64,000 bases of DNA from Lactobacillus sp. W8174 (GCF_016100975.1 NZ_JACFRN010000002.1:312966-376965), one strand, 5' to 3'. Positions 8,114 to 16,447 are shown, counted from the first letter of the stretch. The notes: a model not told the origin generated them from the sequence alone. Numbers and translations: made by a program.

Positions 8114-8977
8114 GTGGAGATTCGGGCTGAGCGACCTGAGGTGCCGTTAAAGCTTTTGCTTGCCAAGCTGCACCTTAACCGCAAAACTTATTACGACAAC
8201 CGCAGTCACCGATTGAACCGATTAGATAAATACGCTGCTGTTAAAGGCGTAATCAAGTCTATCTTCTACCAAGAAAGTGATGAGACTTACGGTTATCGAC
8301 GTATGCATGGTGCACTCTTAGATCAAGGCTTTAGCTATGCGCCCAATACCGTGCGCAAGCTGATGCGGCAGCTGGGACTAAAGACCAGAGTCTACAGTAG
8401 GCGCACTGCACGCTACAGTTCTTATGCGGGCCCTGCAGGCGTAATCAAGGAAAACATTTTAAAGCAGCGGTTTAATGAAACCAGACCCTACCACGTCTTA
8501 CACACGGATATTACCGAATACAAGCTGACCACAGGCAAAAAGGTTTATATTTCACCGGTCATTGATGAGGCCTCACTGGAAATACTGGCTTGTCAAGTCA
8601 GCTATTCGCCTAACATGAAGCTGGTTTATGATATGCTGGCAGAGCTTAAGCACAAGCTGCCTAAAACAGCCCAGCCTATTTTGCATTCAGATCAGGGTTT
8701 TCAATACCGCCACAGCGGCTATCAGACCAAACTAAGACAGATGAAGATTAAGCAAAGCATGTCGCGCAAGGGTAATTGCCACGATAATGCACCGGGAGAA
8801 ACCATCTTCAACCTAATGAAACGGGAGAAGCTCAACCGCATTAAGATCAGTTCACTAGCAGAAATGCGGGAAGTACTGCATGATTACGTTTACTGGTTCA
8901 ATCATATTAGAAGATCAAACAAACTAAAATACACGACCCCGATCAAATATCGAAATCGTGCATTGAGTCTTGCGTAA
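8114..8977 (+). CDS. IS3-family transposase OrfB (DDE integrase catalytic part)
   Basis: A 287-residue DDE recombinase domain in the -1 frame relative to OrfA. It has the HTH_21 segment KTYYDNRSHRLNR and then the rve core. The three catalytic acidic residues are visible in HTDITEYKL, HSDQGFQYRH and NAPGETIFNLMKRE (D, D, E). It is probably made mainly as the C-terminal part of an OrfAB fusion; a GTG at 8114 could also allow separate translation. No stop or frame break is seen. Confidence 0.92.
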   Translation: MEIRAERPEVPLKLLLAKLHLNRKTYYDNRSHRLNRLDKYAAVKGVIKSIFYQESDETYGYRRMHGALLDQGFSYAPNTVRKLMRQLGLKTRVYSRRTARYSSYAGPAGVIKENILKQRFNETRPYHVLHTDITEYKLTTGKKVYISPVIDEASLEILACQVSYSPNMKLVYDMLAELKHKLPKTAQPILHSDQGFQYRHSGYQTKLRQMKIKQSMSRKGNCHDNAPGETIFNLMKREKLNRIKISSLAEMREVLHDYVYWFNHIRRSNKLKYTTPIKYRNRALSLA

Positions 8978-9060
8978 TATTAAAATGTCTAACTTTTTAG
9001 TTGCACTTCACAATCTAGAGGGTTTTTATGGCTTAAAATTAAATAGTTATTAATAAAATA

Positions 9061-9088
9061 TTGTAAAAACATTTAAAATATGTATAAT
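9061..9088 (+). promoter_or_regulatory. Promoter of the second PTS cluster
   Basis: TTGTAA (9061-9066), 16-base spacer, TATAAT (9083-9088). An inverted repeat AAAACAT (9066-9072) / ATGTTTT (9089-9095) brackets the -10 box and could be an operator. The TTACC/GGTAA palindrome of the divergent region at 1794 is not seen here. Confidence 0.6.
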
Positions 9089-9129
9089 ATGTTTTAAAAG
9101 GTATTATTTATAGACAGGAGGATATTATT

Positions 9130-9615
9130 TTGATTGTAGCAATGCATATGGATGATCGACTCGTACATGGCCAAGTTGTCATGACTTGGATTCCAAGAGT
9201 ACAAGCAAATGTAGTTTTAGTAGCGAATGATGCGGTTTTTAACGATAAAATTCGTCGGAGTACTATGAAATTGGCTGTGCCAACGAGTACCAAAATCGGT
9301 TTTAGAACAATTGATGGCGCTATTGAATTTTTAAATAATCCGCAAAATAGTTCTTATCGTGTGATGGTTTTAACTAATAATCCGTTTGATGCTGAAAAAA
9401 TTTGTGAGCATGTGAATGGGGTTGAAAAGATTACTATTGGTGGAATAAGAAAAAATGCACCAATGATTCGTGATAATTTAAATTTAACATTGGAGGATAT
9501 TGGTTCATTTGAAAGGATTATGGCTAAAGGAATAAAGGTCGGTATGCAACCTACGCCTAACCATAAATTTGAAGATTTGTCAGATACTTTTAAAAGTATT
9601 ACTGATAAACAATAG
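9130..9615 (+). CDS. PTS mannose/fructose/sorbose family IIB component
   Basis: IIB protein of 161 residues with the phosphorylation motif HMDDRLVHGQVVMTW (phospho-His at about residue 13). The start is TTG at 9130, eight bases after AGGAGG. It opens a second rightward PTS cluster (IIB-IIC-IID-SIS-GntR) that lacks a IIA gene. It diverges clearly from the IIBs at 1294 and 3418, so a different substrate is likely. Confidence 0.93.
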   Translation: MIVAMHMDDRLVHGQVVMTWIPRVQANVVLVANDAVFNDKIRRSTMKLAVPTSTKIGFRTIDGAIEFLNNPQNSSYRVMVLTNNPFDAEKICEHVNGVEKITIGGIRKNAPMIRDNLNLTLEDIGSFERIMAKGIKVGMQPTPNHKFEDLSDTFKSITDKQ

Positions 9616-9643
9616 TTATGTTTGAAAAGAAAGAGGGAAGACT

Positions 9644-10405
9644 ATGATTCAGTCATTCTTGGTTGCGTTAATTGCAGGAATTGGACATATTGATGAAAGA
9701 CTTTTCGGTATGACCATGATGGAAAGACCACTTGTAATTTGTACGCTGGTGGGGCTAGTTTATGGAGATGTTAAAACAGGGTTAATTTTGGGAGCTCAAA
9801 TTGAACTTCTTTCAATGGGTGTTGTAGGAATTGGAGCCAATGCCGCACCACCTGATGTTATTTTGGGTGGTGCACTTAGTACTGCACTAGTATTGCAATC
9901 GCATACTGACCCTAAACTTGCACTTGCTTTGGTAATGCCAATTGCTGCATTTGCAATGGCAACAAAATACATCACCTATGTGCCTTTAAATCAAATTTTA
10001 AGTCAAAAGTCATTAGAAGCTGCTGGCAGAGGCGATACTAAAACGATGGAAAGAAATCAATGGCTGGGATTATTTAACTATTTTATTTTCCCATTCTTGA
10101 TCGCTTTGGTAGCTATGCTTTTAGGTGCACCAGTATTTAAATCTCTGGTGAAATTTATTCCAGATTGGCTTACTGGTGGTTTTGCCTTAGCAGCAGGTAT
10201 TTTACCAGCATTAGGTTTTGCATTGCTTATGCAACTGACATTTACCAAAAAATTTGCTCCATACCTATTTTTGGGTTTCATCTTGGTAGCATTCTTTAAG
10301 CTTACTAACATTGGAGTCGCAATGGTTGGTGCGGTAATTGCAGCATTAATATTATTATCTAACAGCAGTGGAGTCGAAGGGAAGACAGAAGACAATGAAA
10401 TCTAA
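9644..10405 (+). CDS. PTS mannose/fructose/sorbose family IIC component
   Basis: Membrane subunit IIC of 253 residues. It shows MERPLVICTLVGLVYGDVKTG and QIELLSMGVVGIGANAAPPDV, the family signature region, followed by hydrophobic helices. GAGGGAAG precedes the ATG. Its last 11 bases overlap the start of the IID gene. It is closer in its first 40 residues (HIDERLFGMTMMERP) to the leftward IIC at 518 (QLDERYLGASMMNRP) than to the IIC at 3912. Confidence 0.93.
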   Translation: MIQSFLVALIAGIGHIDERLFGMTMMERPLVICTLVGLVYGDVKTGLILGAQIELLSMGVVGIGANAAPPDVILGGALSTALVLQSHTDPKLALALVMPIAAFAMATKYITYVPLNQILSQKSLEAAGRGDTKTMERNQWLGLFNYFIFPFLIALVAMLLGAPVFKSLVKFIPDWLTGGFALAAGILPALGFALLMQLTFTKKFAPYLFLGFILVAFFKLTNIGVAMVGAVIAALILLSNSSGVEGKTEDNEI

Positions 10406-11228
10406 AGAAGAAATGTTTAAAGGGAAAAAGTTAACTAGAAAAGACTTAATGTCAGTTTTTTGGCGCGCGTTCTTGTTACCAGCTTGTTATAGTATGGACC
10501 GAATGCAGGCACCTGGATTCGCATATTCAATTATTCCTGTGCTAAAAAAGCTCTATCCTGATAAAAAGGATTTGAGTAAAGCTTTGACCCGAGAATCCGA
10601 AGTGTACAATACCACTTATGCTATGTCACCTTTTATACTGGGAATTACTGCTTCAATGGAGGAAGAGGCAGCTACTAATTCCAACTTTTTCATCTCAACT
10701 ATTAACAATATTAAAGTTGCCTTGATGGGGCCAATGGCAGGAATTGGAGACACATTTTTCTGGGGAACATTTAGAGTTATTGCTGCCGGTGTCGGTACTA
10801 CTTTAGCTTTAAAAGGAAATATCCTGGGACCAATATTATTTTTGATTTTATACAATATTCCTCATTTTTTGACCAGGTATTATGGATTGTTTCTTGGTTA
10901 TGATCTGGGAACTAAAGCAATTGATTCTCTATCTAGTGGTAGTGGTTTCCAAAAAGCAACTAATGCTGCTTCTGTCATGGGATTGACTGTAATTGGCGGC
11001 ATGATAGCTTCAATGGTTAATATCAAGTTTGCTTATGTCTTTAAATCAGGTAAAACGGTTTTGAATCTACAAAGTATTGTTGATCAAATATGTCCAGATT
11101 TGTTGCCGTTAGCAGTTACATTCTTCATATACTGGTTACTACAAAAGAAGCACGTTAAAACTTCTTGGATTATGATCGGCTGCTTCGCCTTTGGAATAAT
11201 TTTTAAATATTTCGGGATTTTTAAGTAA
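10395..11228 (+). CDS. PTS mannose/fructose/sorbose family IID component
   Basis: Membrane subunit IID of 277 residues. The ATG at 10395 is chosen; the frame is open from 10368 but that part lies within IIC. Family motifs are LTRKDLMSVFWRAF, SMEEEAATNSN and VALMGPMAGIGDTFFWGT. It overlaps IIC by 11 bases, like the set at 4690. Together with 9130 and 9644 it forms a complete permease apart from IIA. Confidence 0.92.
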   Translation: MKSKEEMFKGKKLTRKDLMSVFWRAFLLPACYSMDRMQAPGFAYSIIPVLKKLYPDKKDLSKALTRESEVYNTTYAMSPFILGITASMEEEAATNSNFFISTINNIKVALMGPMAGIGDTFFWGTFRVIAAGVGTTLALKGNILGPILFLILYNIPHFLTRYYGLFLGYDLGTKAIDSLSSGSGFQKATNAASVMGLTVIGGMIASMVNIKFAYVFKSGKTVLNLQSIVDQICPDLLPLAVTFFIYWLLQKKHVKTSWIMIGCFAFGIIFKYFGIFK

Positions 11229-11263
11229 AACTCGCTATTAAACAGAGAAAGGGATAATTAATA

Positions 11264-12355
11264 ATGAAAACTTGGTCAATGATTGATTATATTGATGAAA
11301 CAGAAGATACTCTTAAAAAAATGATTGCCAATAGAGAGCAATTGTATAACAATTTTGCACAAACTTTTGCAGATAATACGAATAAATACCACAATATTTA
11401 TTTGGTTGGCTCAGGTACATCTTTCAATTCTTGCATTACAGCTCAGCCTTTTATGGAAAAAATCTTGAAAAAGCACATAATTCCAGTTAATTCATATAAT
11501 TTTGCTCATTATGAACAGTTGGCAACGAGTGCTGATCTAGTCATAGCTATTACCCAAGAGGGAGAAAGCACTAACACAATTGCAGCTTTAAACAGAGCAA
11601 ACAGCCTAAATTGTGATAATTTTGTGATTACTGAAGATCGGGATAATTCTTGTTCACAAGTAGCGCAAAACAAAATTGTTTTGGCCTGCGGCTTTGAGCA
11701 TGTTGGCCCTAAAACAAAAGGCTATAGTGCATCTATTCTTACCTTTTATTTAATTGCACTAGAAGCGGCTAAAAGGGCGGGCCAATTGACCGCTAAAGAA
11801 TTTGATGAATATATTGACCGTCTAGAAAAAACAGTTAATAACTTGAATGTAATTATCAAAGAAAGTAAGAATTGGTTTGAAGAAAACTCAGCTGATTTGA
11901 AAAAGTGTCATCACGCGTACATATTGGGTTATGGTAATAATAAAGGCACAATAATGGAAGGTGCATTAAAATCTCTGGAAACCGTTAGAGATTATTTCCA
12001 ACCTTTTGAAGTAGAAGAATTTTTACACGGTCCTATTGCTTCAATGCATAAAGAAACATATACTATTATTGTTGCACCAGTAATTTATGGCTATGAAAGA
12101 GCTAATAAGCTTTTCAAAGCCTTGAATGAACAAACTGATCATGCATATTCTATTGGTTCACAAGAAGGAATATCCTCTAATCATGTATTAAAAGGATCAT
12201 TTTTGAACGATGCAGATTTCTGCCCGTTAGAATATTGTATACCGTTGCAATTATTTGCTTATTTACTTTATACTGGTCAGGGTAAGGACCTTAATGTTAG
12301 GAATTATCCGAATACAAAAGATGTTTTAATAACTAAAGCAAATAGCGTTAAGTAA
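11264..12355 (+). CDS. SIS-domain sugar isomerase/deglycase, GlmS isomerase-like
   Basis: A 363-residue double-SIS protein resembling the isomerase half of glucosamine-6-phosphate synthase, without a glutaminase domain. It has YLVGSGTSFNSC, the loop ITQEGESTNTIAAL, and EVEEFLHGP. Glu239 (SLETV) and His255 (FLHGP) are 16 residues apart, matching the catalytic Glu and His in GlmS isomerase domains. It follows a mannose PTS set by 35 bases, so it probably processes the imported sugar phosphate: a deaminase/isomerase for amino sugars or a deglycase of the GfrE type. Substrate is not decidable from sequence. Confidence 0.78.
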   Translation: MKTWSMIDYIDETEDTLKKMIANREQLYNNFAQTFADNTNKYHNIYLVGSGTSFNSCITAQPFMEKILKKHIIPVNSYNFAHYEQLATSADLVIAITQEGESTNTIAALNRANSLNCDNFVITEDRDNSCSQVAQNKIVLACGFEHVGPKTKGYSASILTFYLIALEAAKRAGQLTAKEFDEYIDRLEKTVNNLNVIIKESKNWFEENSADLKKCHHAYILGYGNNKGTIMEGALKSLETVRDYFQPFEVEEFLHGPIASMHKETYTIIVAPVIYGYERANKLFKALNEQTDHAYSIGSQEGISSNHVLKGSFLNDADFCPLEYCIPLQLFAYLLYTGQGKDLNVRNYPNTKDVLITKANSVK

Positions 12356-12366
12356 TTTTAAATGAA

Positions 12367-13101
12367 GTGAAGTTGGTTTTCAAAAGAATGAAAGCAAAAA
12401 ATACTTTGTATTATCAAGTAATGCTAAAACTAAAGCAAAAAATACAGGATGGTGAGTATCCAGTCGATTCCAAGCTTCCTACCGAAGGTGAATTACAAGA
12501 TGAATTTGGAGTTAGTCGCGTAACTTTAAGAAAAGCAATTAATCAATTGTCAACAGAAGGACTAATCGAAAAGATTCAAGGTAATGGCAGCTATGTTAGG
12601 AAACCTGGAAAAGTAAAAAAGCTTCTGCGGCTTAATTCTGTAGAAGGTTTTTCATACACGGCTAAAAAGAACGGCTTTTTACCTTCATCCAAGATAATCA
12701 ATTTTGCCCAAATTATTCCGTCACGCAGAATTCAAAATATTTTTCGCTTAAATTCGTCAACTTGTTTAAACATTAAAAGGGTTCTGTTTCTTGATGAACA
12801 ACCAGTAATTGTTGATGATAGTTATATTTTGGCTCCATTCTATGAATTTCTGCAAAAAAGTGACATTGAAATATCTTTATATGAAGCATTAAAAAGGAAT
12901 CCACTTATTAAAAAATTAAGTCCCCAAGAAACATTAGTCAGTGCAACTGAAGCTGATAAAGAATTATCTGATTTGCTGGCTAAGCCGTTTGGTTGTTCAT
13001 TATTGAATATTGACAATGTACTTAAAAATCAGGATGGCAAAATAGTTCAGTGTAGTGAAGAATTTGTGGATCCTGATGTTTATCAAATAAGAATTAGGTA
13101 A
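12367..13101 (+). CDS. GntR/HutC-family transcriptional regulator with UTRA domain
   Basis: A 244-residue regulator. Residues about 15-77 form the winged helix (LPTEGELQDEFGVSRVTLRKAINQLSTEGLIEKIQGNGSYV). Residues about 95-240 form the effector-binding UTRA domain, which in this family senses a sugar phosphate. It is last in the second PTS cluster, 11 bases after the SIS gene. The start is uncertain: a GTG at 12367 or an ATG at 12388, neither with a strong ribosome site. It probably controls this cluster and may bind the palindromes at 1794 and 1870. Confidence 0.85.
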   Translation: MKLVFKRMKAKNTLYYQVMLKLKQKIQDGEYPVDSKLPTEGELQDEFGVSRVTLRKAINQLSTEGLIEKIQGNGSYVRKPGKVKKLLRLNSVEGFSYTAKKNGFLPSSKIINFAQIIPSRRIQNIFRLNSSTCLNIKRVLFLDEQPVIVDDSYILAPFYEFLQKSDIEISLYEALKRNPLIKKLSPQETLVSATEADKELSDLLAKPFGCSLLNIDNVLKNQDGKIVQCSEEFVDPDVYQIRIR

Positions 13102-13149
13102 CGACAGATTCCATTAAAATTTGTACTTTTTGCTAAATAGGCAATATAA

Positions 13150-13190
13150 AAGGCTCAATAACGTTAATTAACGTAATTGAGCCTTTTTTA
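13150..13190. terminator. Bidirectional terminator between gntR-type gene and pepD
   Basis: AAAGGCTCAAT and ATTGAGCCTTT form a perfect stem with A and T tracts on both sides. The loop itself is a 14-base palindrome, ACGTTAATTAACGT. It sits between convergent genes. Confidence 0.88.
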
Positions 13191-13217
13191 ACTTTTCTTA
13201 AGAGCTTGATTATTAAA

Positions 13218-14633
13218 TTAGTCTAATAGGTCAAACTTAAGTGTTGCCAGGTTATGACCTTCATTAACCATGTTACCCAGTAGTTCAATAGTGTTGTTGT
13301 AAACTTGATCAGCCATCTTTTGGTTAGCCTCAGTTAATAAATCTTCAGCTTCTTTACCTGAAAGACCAGCTGCTTTTTTATCAGTTTCATGTTGAATGAA
13401 GTGACATTGGGCCAATGATTTTTGCTCAAAGTCATTTTCTAGTTCACCGTAGACCTTAAAGTTAGTGTCACCCAATTGTGCTGTTAATTTGTTTAACCAG
13501 AAAATTTTATTCAAATCGAACTTTGGACCAGTCTGGAAACTGGCTGGTGTGTCGTTGACATTCGTGTAGAATGGGACAAAGCTGTTAAAAGTATTTGGAC
13601 CAAAGCAAAGCCATTGCACGCCAGCAATTTCTTCAGGAACGTCATTTCTAACTTGCAAGATATGAGTTTCGAAGTTGCGATTAAGGGCAATTGGACGGAA
13701 GGTCTTCTTTTGTTCAGGAGTACCTTGGTCGCCATAAGGATCAAATGGCGTATCTTGATAGTGGGAACTTTCAACAAAACAAATGTCCTCGATGCTAATC
13801 TTGCGGTTAGCATGGCAAATAAATGGTTGATCTTGATCACTTGGCTTGCCACCGAATTCTGGATCAAAGTAATTGTGAACAAACCAGGCACGTGGATTGT
13901 TGTAGTGGGCGTCTTTTATGGTTGAGCTACCAAAGATGTGTCGCATGTTGTATCCTTCACGGTCAGGATTTAAGTGGTATTCCTTGATCAAATCTTCTAA
14001 GGCATCGTCTGCCAAGAAACCATCTTTACCAAAATGGAATTCATCAATGTTTAAACGGTTAGGAGCAACAACGTAGGCGTCATCAGGAATACGGCGTGCA
14101 ATCCAGTGGTGACCACCAATAGTTTCCAGGTACCAAACTTCATCGTGGTCGGCAAAAGCCATACCGTTCATTTCATAAGTGCCATATTTTTCCAGCAAAT
14201 AACCAATGCGCTTAACGCCATCAAGGGCGCTGTGAATATAAGGCAATGTCAAAGTAACAAAGTCTTCTTCACCAAGACCGCCTTTTGCAAGAAGGGGATC
14301 AATGCCTTGTATACGTGCATTTGTGGTAATAGTTTCAGTAGCAGTCATTGCTACGTTTTCTGAGTTAATTCCGGCTGCACCCCAGATGCCGCTTTCACCG
14401 GAGACATCAGGTGCACTAGTATAACGTAAAGGATTTTCTGCTAAGTCTTCATCATCAATCTTTTGGTGACTAATGACACTTTCATAATGCTTAGGTTGCT
14501 TTTCAGGTGTAATAAGTTCAAACCCTTCAGGAATTATTTCACGGCCACCGTCTTCACTTCTGGCAATCATAGCTGAGCCGTCAATGGTGGCATTTTTACC
14601 GACAAGAATAGTCGTACATTCTGCTTTTTTCAT
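13218..14633 (-). CDS. pepD: Dipeptidase A, peptidase family C69
   Basis: A 471-residue cytoplasmic dipeptidase of the Ntn-hydrolase C69 family, close in length to lactobacillar PepD (about 470). The N terminus MKKAECTTILVGKNATIDGS contains the nucleophilic Cys6, exposed after removal of the preceding residues in this family, and RSEDGG follows. Other family marks are NSENVAMTATET, YLETIGGHHW and VAPNRLNI. It releases amino acids from dipeptides. It is a single-gene unit with its own promoter upstream and shares a terminator with the regulator gene. Confidence 0.93.
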   Translation of the reverse strand: MKKAECTTILVGKNATIDGSAMIARSEDGGREIIPEGFELITPEKQPKHYESVISHQKIDDEDLAENPLRYTSAPDVSGESGIWGAAGINSENVAMTATETITTNARIQGIDPLLAKGGLGEEDFVTLTLPYIHSALDGVKRIGYLLEKYGTYEMNGMAFADHDEVWYLETIGGHHWIARRIPDDAYVVAPNRLNIDEFHFGKDGFLADDALEDLIKEYHLNPDREGYNMRHIFGSSTIKDAHYNNPRAWFVHNYFDPEFGGKPSDQDQPFICHANRKISIEDICFVESSHYQDTPFDPYGDQGTPEQKKTFRPIALNRNFETHILQVRNDVPEEIAGVQWLCFGPNTFNSFVPFYTNVNDTPASFQTGPKFDLNKIFWLNKLTAQLGDTNFKVYGELENDFEQKSLAQCHFIQHETDKKAAGLSGKEAEDLLTEANQKMADQVYNNTIELLGNMVNEGHNLATLKFDLLD

Positions 14634-14665
14634 CTTATCTGTCCTTTCAAAATTACTTAATCTAT

Positions 14666-14695
14666 ATTGTATTAAAAAAAACGGGTTGTTTGCAA
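14666..14695 (-). promoter_or_regulatory. Promoter of pepD
   Basis: On the minus strand TTGCAA (14695-14690), 18-base spacer, TACAAT (14671-14666). The start codon follows about 33 bases downstream of the -10 box with GAAAGGACAG as the ribosome site. Confidence 0.55.
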
Positions 14696-14836
14696 AAAAA
14701 TGAGTAAACTTAAGCCTAAATTATTATTACTTTTTCGATTTAAAGATTTTAACTAAAATATATTTTTGGTATTGGCTTAAAATGTAAAAGATGTTTTACT
14801 AAAAATGTCCAATATGTTTGACAGGAGAGTGAACTA

Positions 14837-15121
14837 GTGAAAAATAGAATTGCTCAATTGCGTAAAAAGCAGAGATACTCACAGGCTCAATTAGCCGAAG
14901 CTGCCCATGTTACTCGGCAAACGATCAACGCCATTGAAAATGATAAGTATGACCCATCTTTAGGACTCTCTTTTCGCTTGGCTCAAATATTAGGGGTACG
15001 GCTGACAAGTTATTCTTATATGAGGGTGAAAAAAATGATTAAAACAAAGAAAAACATTGTTTATGGTGCATTTTTAAAAACATTTGTGATTACTTCGATA
15101 GTTTTATTTGTGATTTCCTAA
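14837..15121 (+). pseudogene. XRE-family regulator with a 1-base frameshift, run into a membrane-protein fragment
   Basis: The frame gives 94 residues from a GTG with AGGAGAG. Residues 1-55 are a normal XRE helix-turn-helix (YSQAQLAEAAHVTRQTINAIE). The usual ending of such small regulators, KLFLYEGEKND followed by a stop at 15040-15042, is present in the +2 frame from 15007. One base therefore seems lost near 15004-15006. The shifted frame joins a second start at 15035 (overlapping as ATGATTAA) and reads 28 residues with one hydrophobic helix (VYGAFLKTFVITSIVLFVIS). In intact loci a short XRE gene is followed by a small membrane-protein gene, so both look broken. Confidence 0.65.
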
Positions 15122-15258
15122 AATCTCCCTTTCTTTTTAAGACTGACTATCATACTATTACTATTGTTCTGCAAAGTTTTAGAAAGTGTGAGCGAAAAAA
15201 GCTAGATCTTAACTACAGACGCATATGAGATTGGAAGAGCGATAGTTATTCCGCCAAT

Positions 15259-16443
15259 ATGTCACATAATGATGAACGTGAATGGAAATTAATGCTGCGA
15301 GCAAACTATATTAGTGGTATAGTAACTTTATTTTGGCTCGTTGGTTTACTTCTTATTTTAATAGTTATTGAAAAGTTGCCATCACAATCAATCGTGATAC
15401 CTATTTCAGTTTCTGCTATGGGCATTATTGTGATTAGCAGGCTAATCATTATAAGTCAATGGGCTTTTGCCTTTGCTTACTGCTACTACGATTGGCAAGA
15501 AAATCGAGTGAACCAATTTGAATTAAGAATTATAGAAAGCCTAAAGACTAAAAGAGATATACATAAGGAAACTAAGGAAATTTTACAGAAAAAATTAAAG
15601 GCGAACTTAACCCAAATAACGCATCAGTCATTAAACAGCACCTTTTTTGGTTATAGTGAAATTTATAAACAAGTAATTTTTGTTAAGGTTTTTTCTCAAG
15701 AAGGTAAATTCTTAACCGAAAAAACTGTTAATGAGCAACTAAATACTCGTGTATTAAGCTCTTTTGTTATCAAACAGACGAAACAATTTGTTTTAGTCAT
15801 GAAAGATTTGGCGCCAATTGATATTAAAGAAGAAATCACTCCTGATATGGCATTTGACATGGGAATAGAATTGTCACAGTTTCATCAAAAAGTGAAACCT
15901 TTTTCTGGCATATACCTAAATAACCAACTTTTTGAGAAAGCGAAATTTGACATTAGTAGTTTGCAGAATGAAGAAATAAAAAGCAGACTGTTGCAGGCGT
16001 TAATTTTATTTACAGAGCAAAAAGCGGATATTGAAGAAGACCTAAAGGCTCATGCAAATACTGTTTTACATGGGGATGTCGGCTTGCGCAATTATAAAAT
16101 CGTTGCCGGTCATATTAGTTTAATTGATTTTGAACGAGCACGCATGGGAGTAAATTATCAAGACTTCATTAAGCTTTTTTACCAGGACTTTGGTTTAAAT
16201 AAAGAATTGATCGTTTCTTTTGTCAAAGGATATGAAAAGTGTGGTCAGAAAATTGCAGTTGCTTCAGTGACACAGACCTTTCTCATTTTTATCACTGCTA
16301 TTGGAATAATGAAGTATACAGAAAAAATTGTGGATAAGCCATTTGAGAAAATTGGAGAACAAATGCTTGCAACTTGCAGTTCATTTCTAAATACAGGGAG
16401 TTTGAATGAGAGCCTGACTAACATGAATGCTATTATCCGATAA
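15259..16443 (+). CDS. Membrane segment fused to aminoglycoside-phosphotransferase-like kinase domain
   Basis: A 394-residue product. Residues 1-85 carry DEREWKLMLRANYISG and two hydrophobic helices, typical of the small membrane proteins that accompany XRE regulators. Residues about 90-394 form a kinase-like fold. It has the catalytic loop HGDVGLRNYKI (His271, Asp273, Asn278) and the metal site LIDFERA (Asp290), as in APH/choline-kinase proteins. An in-frame GTG at 15508 (reading VNQFELRIIESL) could be the original start of the kinase gene. Function is unknown; antibiotic resistance should not be assumed. Ribosome site before 15259 is weak. Confidence 0.6.
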   Translation: MSHNDEREWKLMLRANYISGIVTLFWLVGLLLILIVIEKLPSQSIVIPISVSAMGIIVISRLIIISQWAFAFAYCYYDWQENRVNQFELRIIESLKTKRDIHKETKEILQKKLKANLTQITHQSLNSTFFGYSEIYKQVIFVKVFSQEGKFLTEKTVNEQLNTRVLSSFVIKQTKQFVLVMKDLAPIDIKEEITPDMAFDMGIELSQFHQKVKPFSGIYLNNQLFEKAKFDISSLQNEEIKSRLLQALILFTEQKADIEEDLKAHANTVLHGDVGLRNYKIVAGHISLIDFERARMGVNYQDFIKLFYQDFGLNKELIVSFVKGYEKCGQKIAVASVTQTFLIFITAIGIMKYTEKIVDKPFEKIGEQMLATCSSFLNTGSLNESLTNMNAIIR

Positions 16444-16447
16444 AAAT

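Larger units (their letters stand above)
7518..9010 (+). mobile_element. IS3-family (IS150-group) insertion sequence, complete
   Basis: A 1493-base element. The left end TGAAGTGCTCC and the complement of the right end TGAAGTGCAAC form imperfect terminal inverted repeats of about 30 bases, sharing TGAAGTGC and AGTTAGACATT blocks. The 4-base direct repeat CAAT flanks both ends (7514-7517 and 9011-9014), showing a true transposition. Inside are OrfA and OrfB with a slippery A7 between them. Its GC content is visibly higher than the neighbourhood. All parts look intact, so the element is probably active. Confidence 0.92.
7494..9027 (+). terminator. Rho-independent terminator split by an IS element
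   Basis: CCCTCTAGAT at 7494-7503 and ATCTAGAGGG at 9013-9022 are perfect 10-base complements, and the right arm is followed by TTTTTAT. Without the IS (7518-9010) and one copy of the CAAT target duplication, the two arms are separated by a loop of about 13 bases. That is a complete intrinsic terminator for the PTS/SIS/kinase operon. The insertion now separates the arms by about 1.5 kb, so it should no longer act. Confidence 0.8.

Noticed and set aside
15000..15042. Programmed frameshift in the XRE gene
   Set aside because: No slippery heptamer or downstream structure is seen at the break; a simple one-base loss explains it.
15508..16443. Aminoglycoside resistance gene
   Set aside because: The kinase motifs are shared by many unrelated APH-fold proteins, and the gene lies in a decayed patch with no mobile resistance context.
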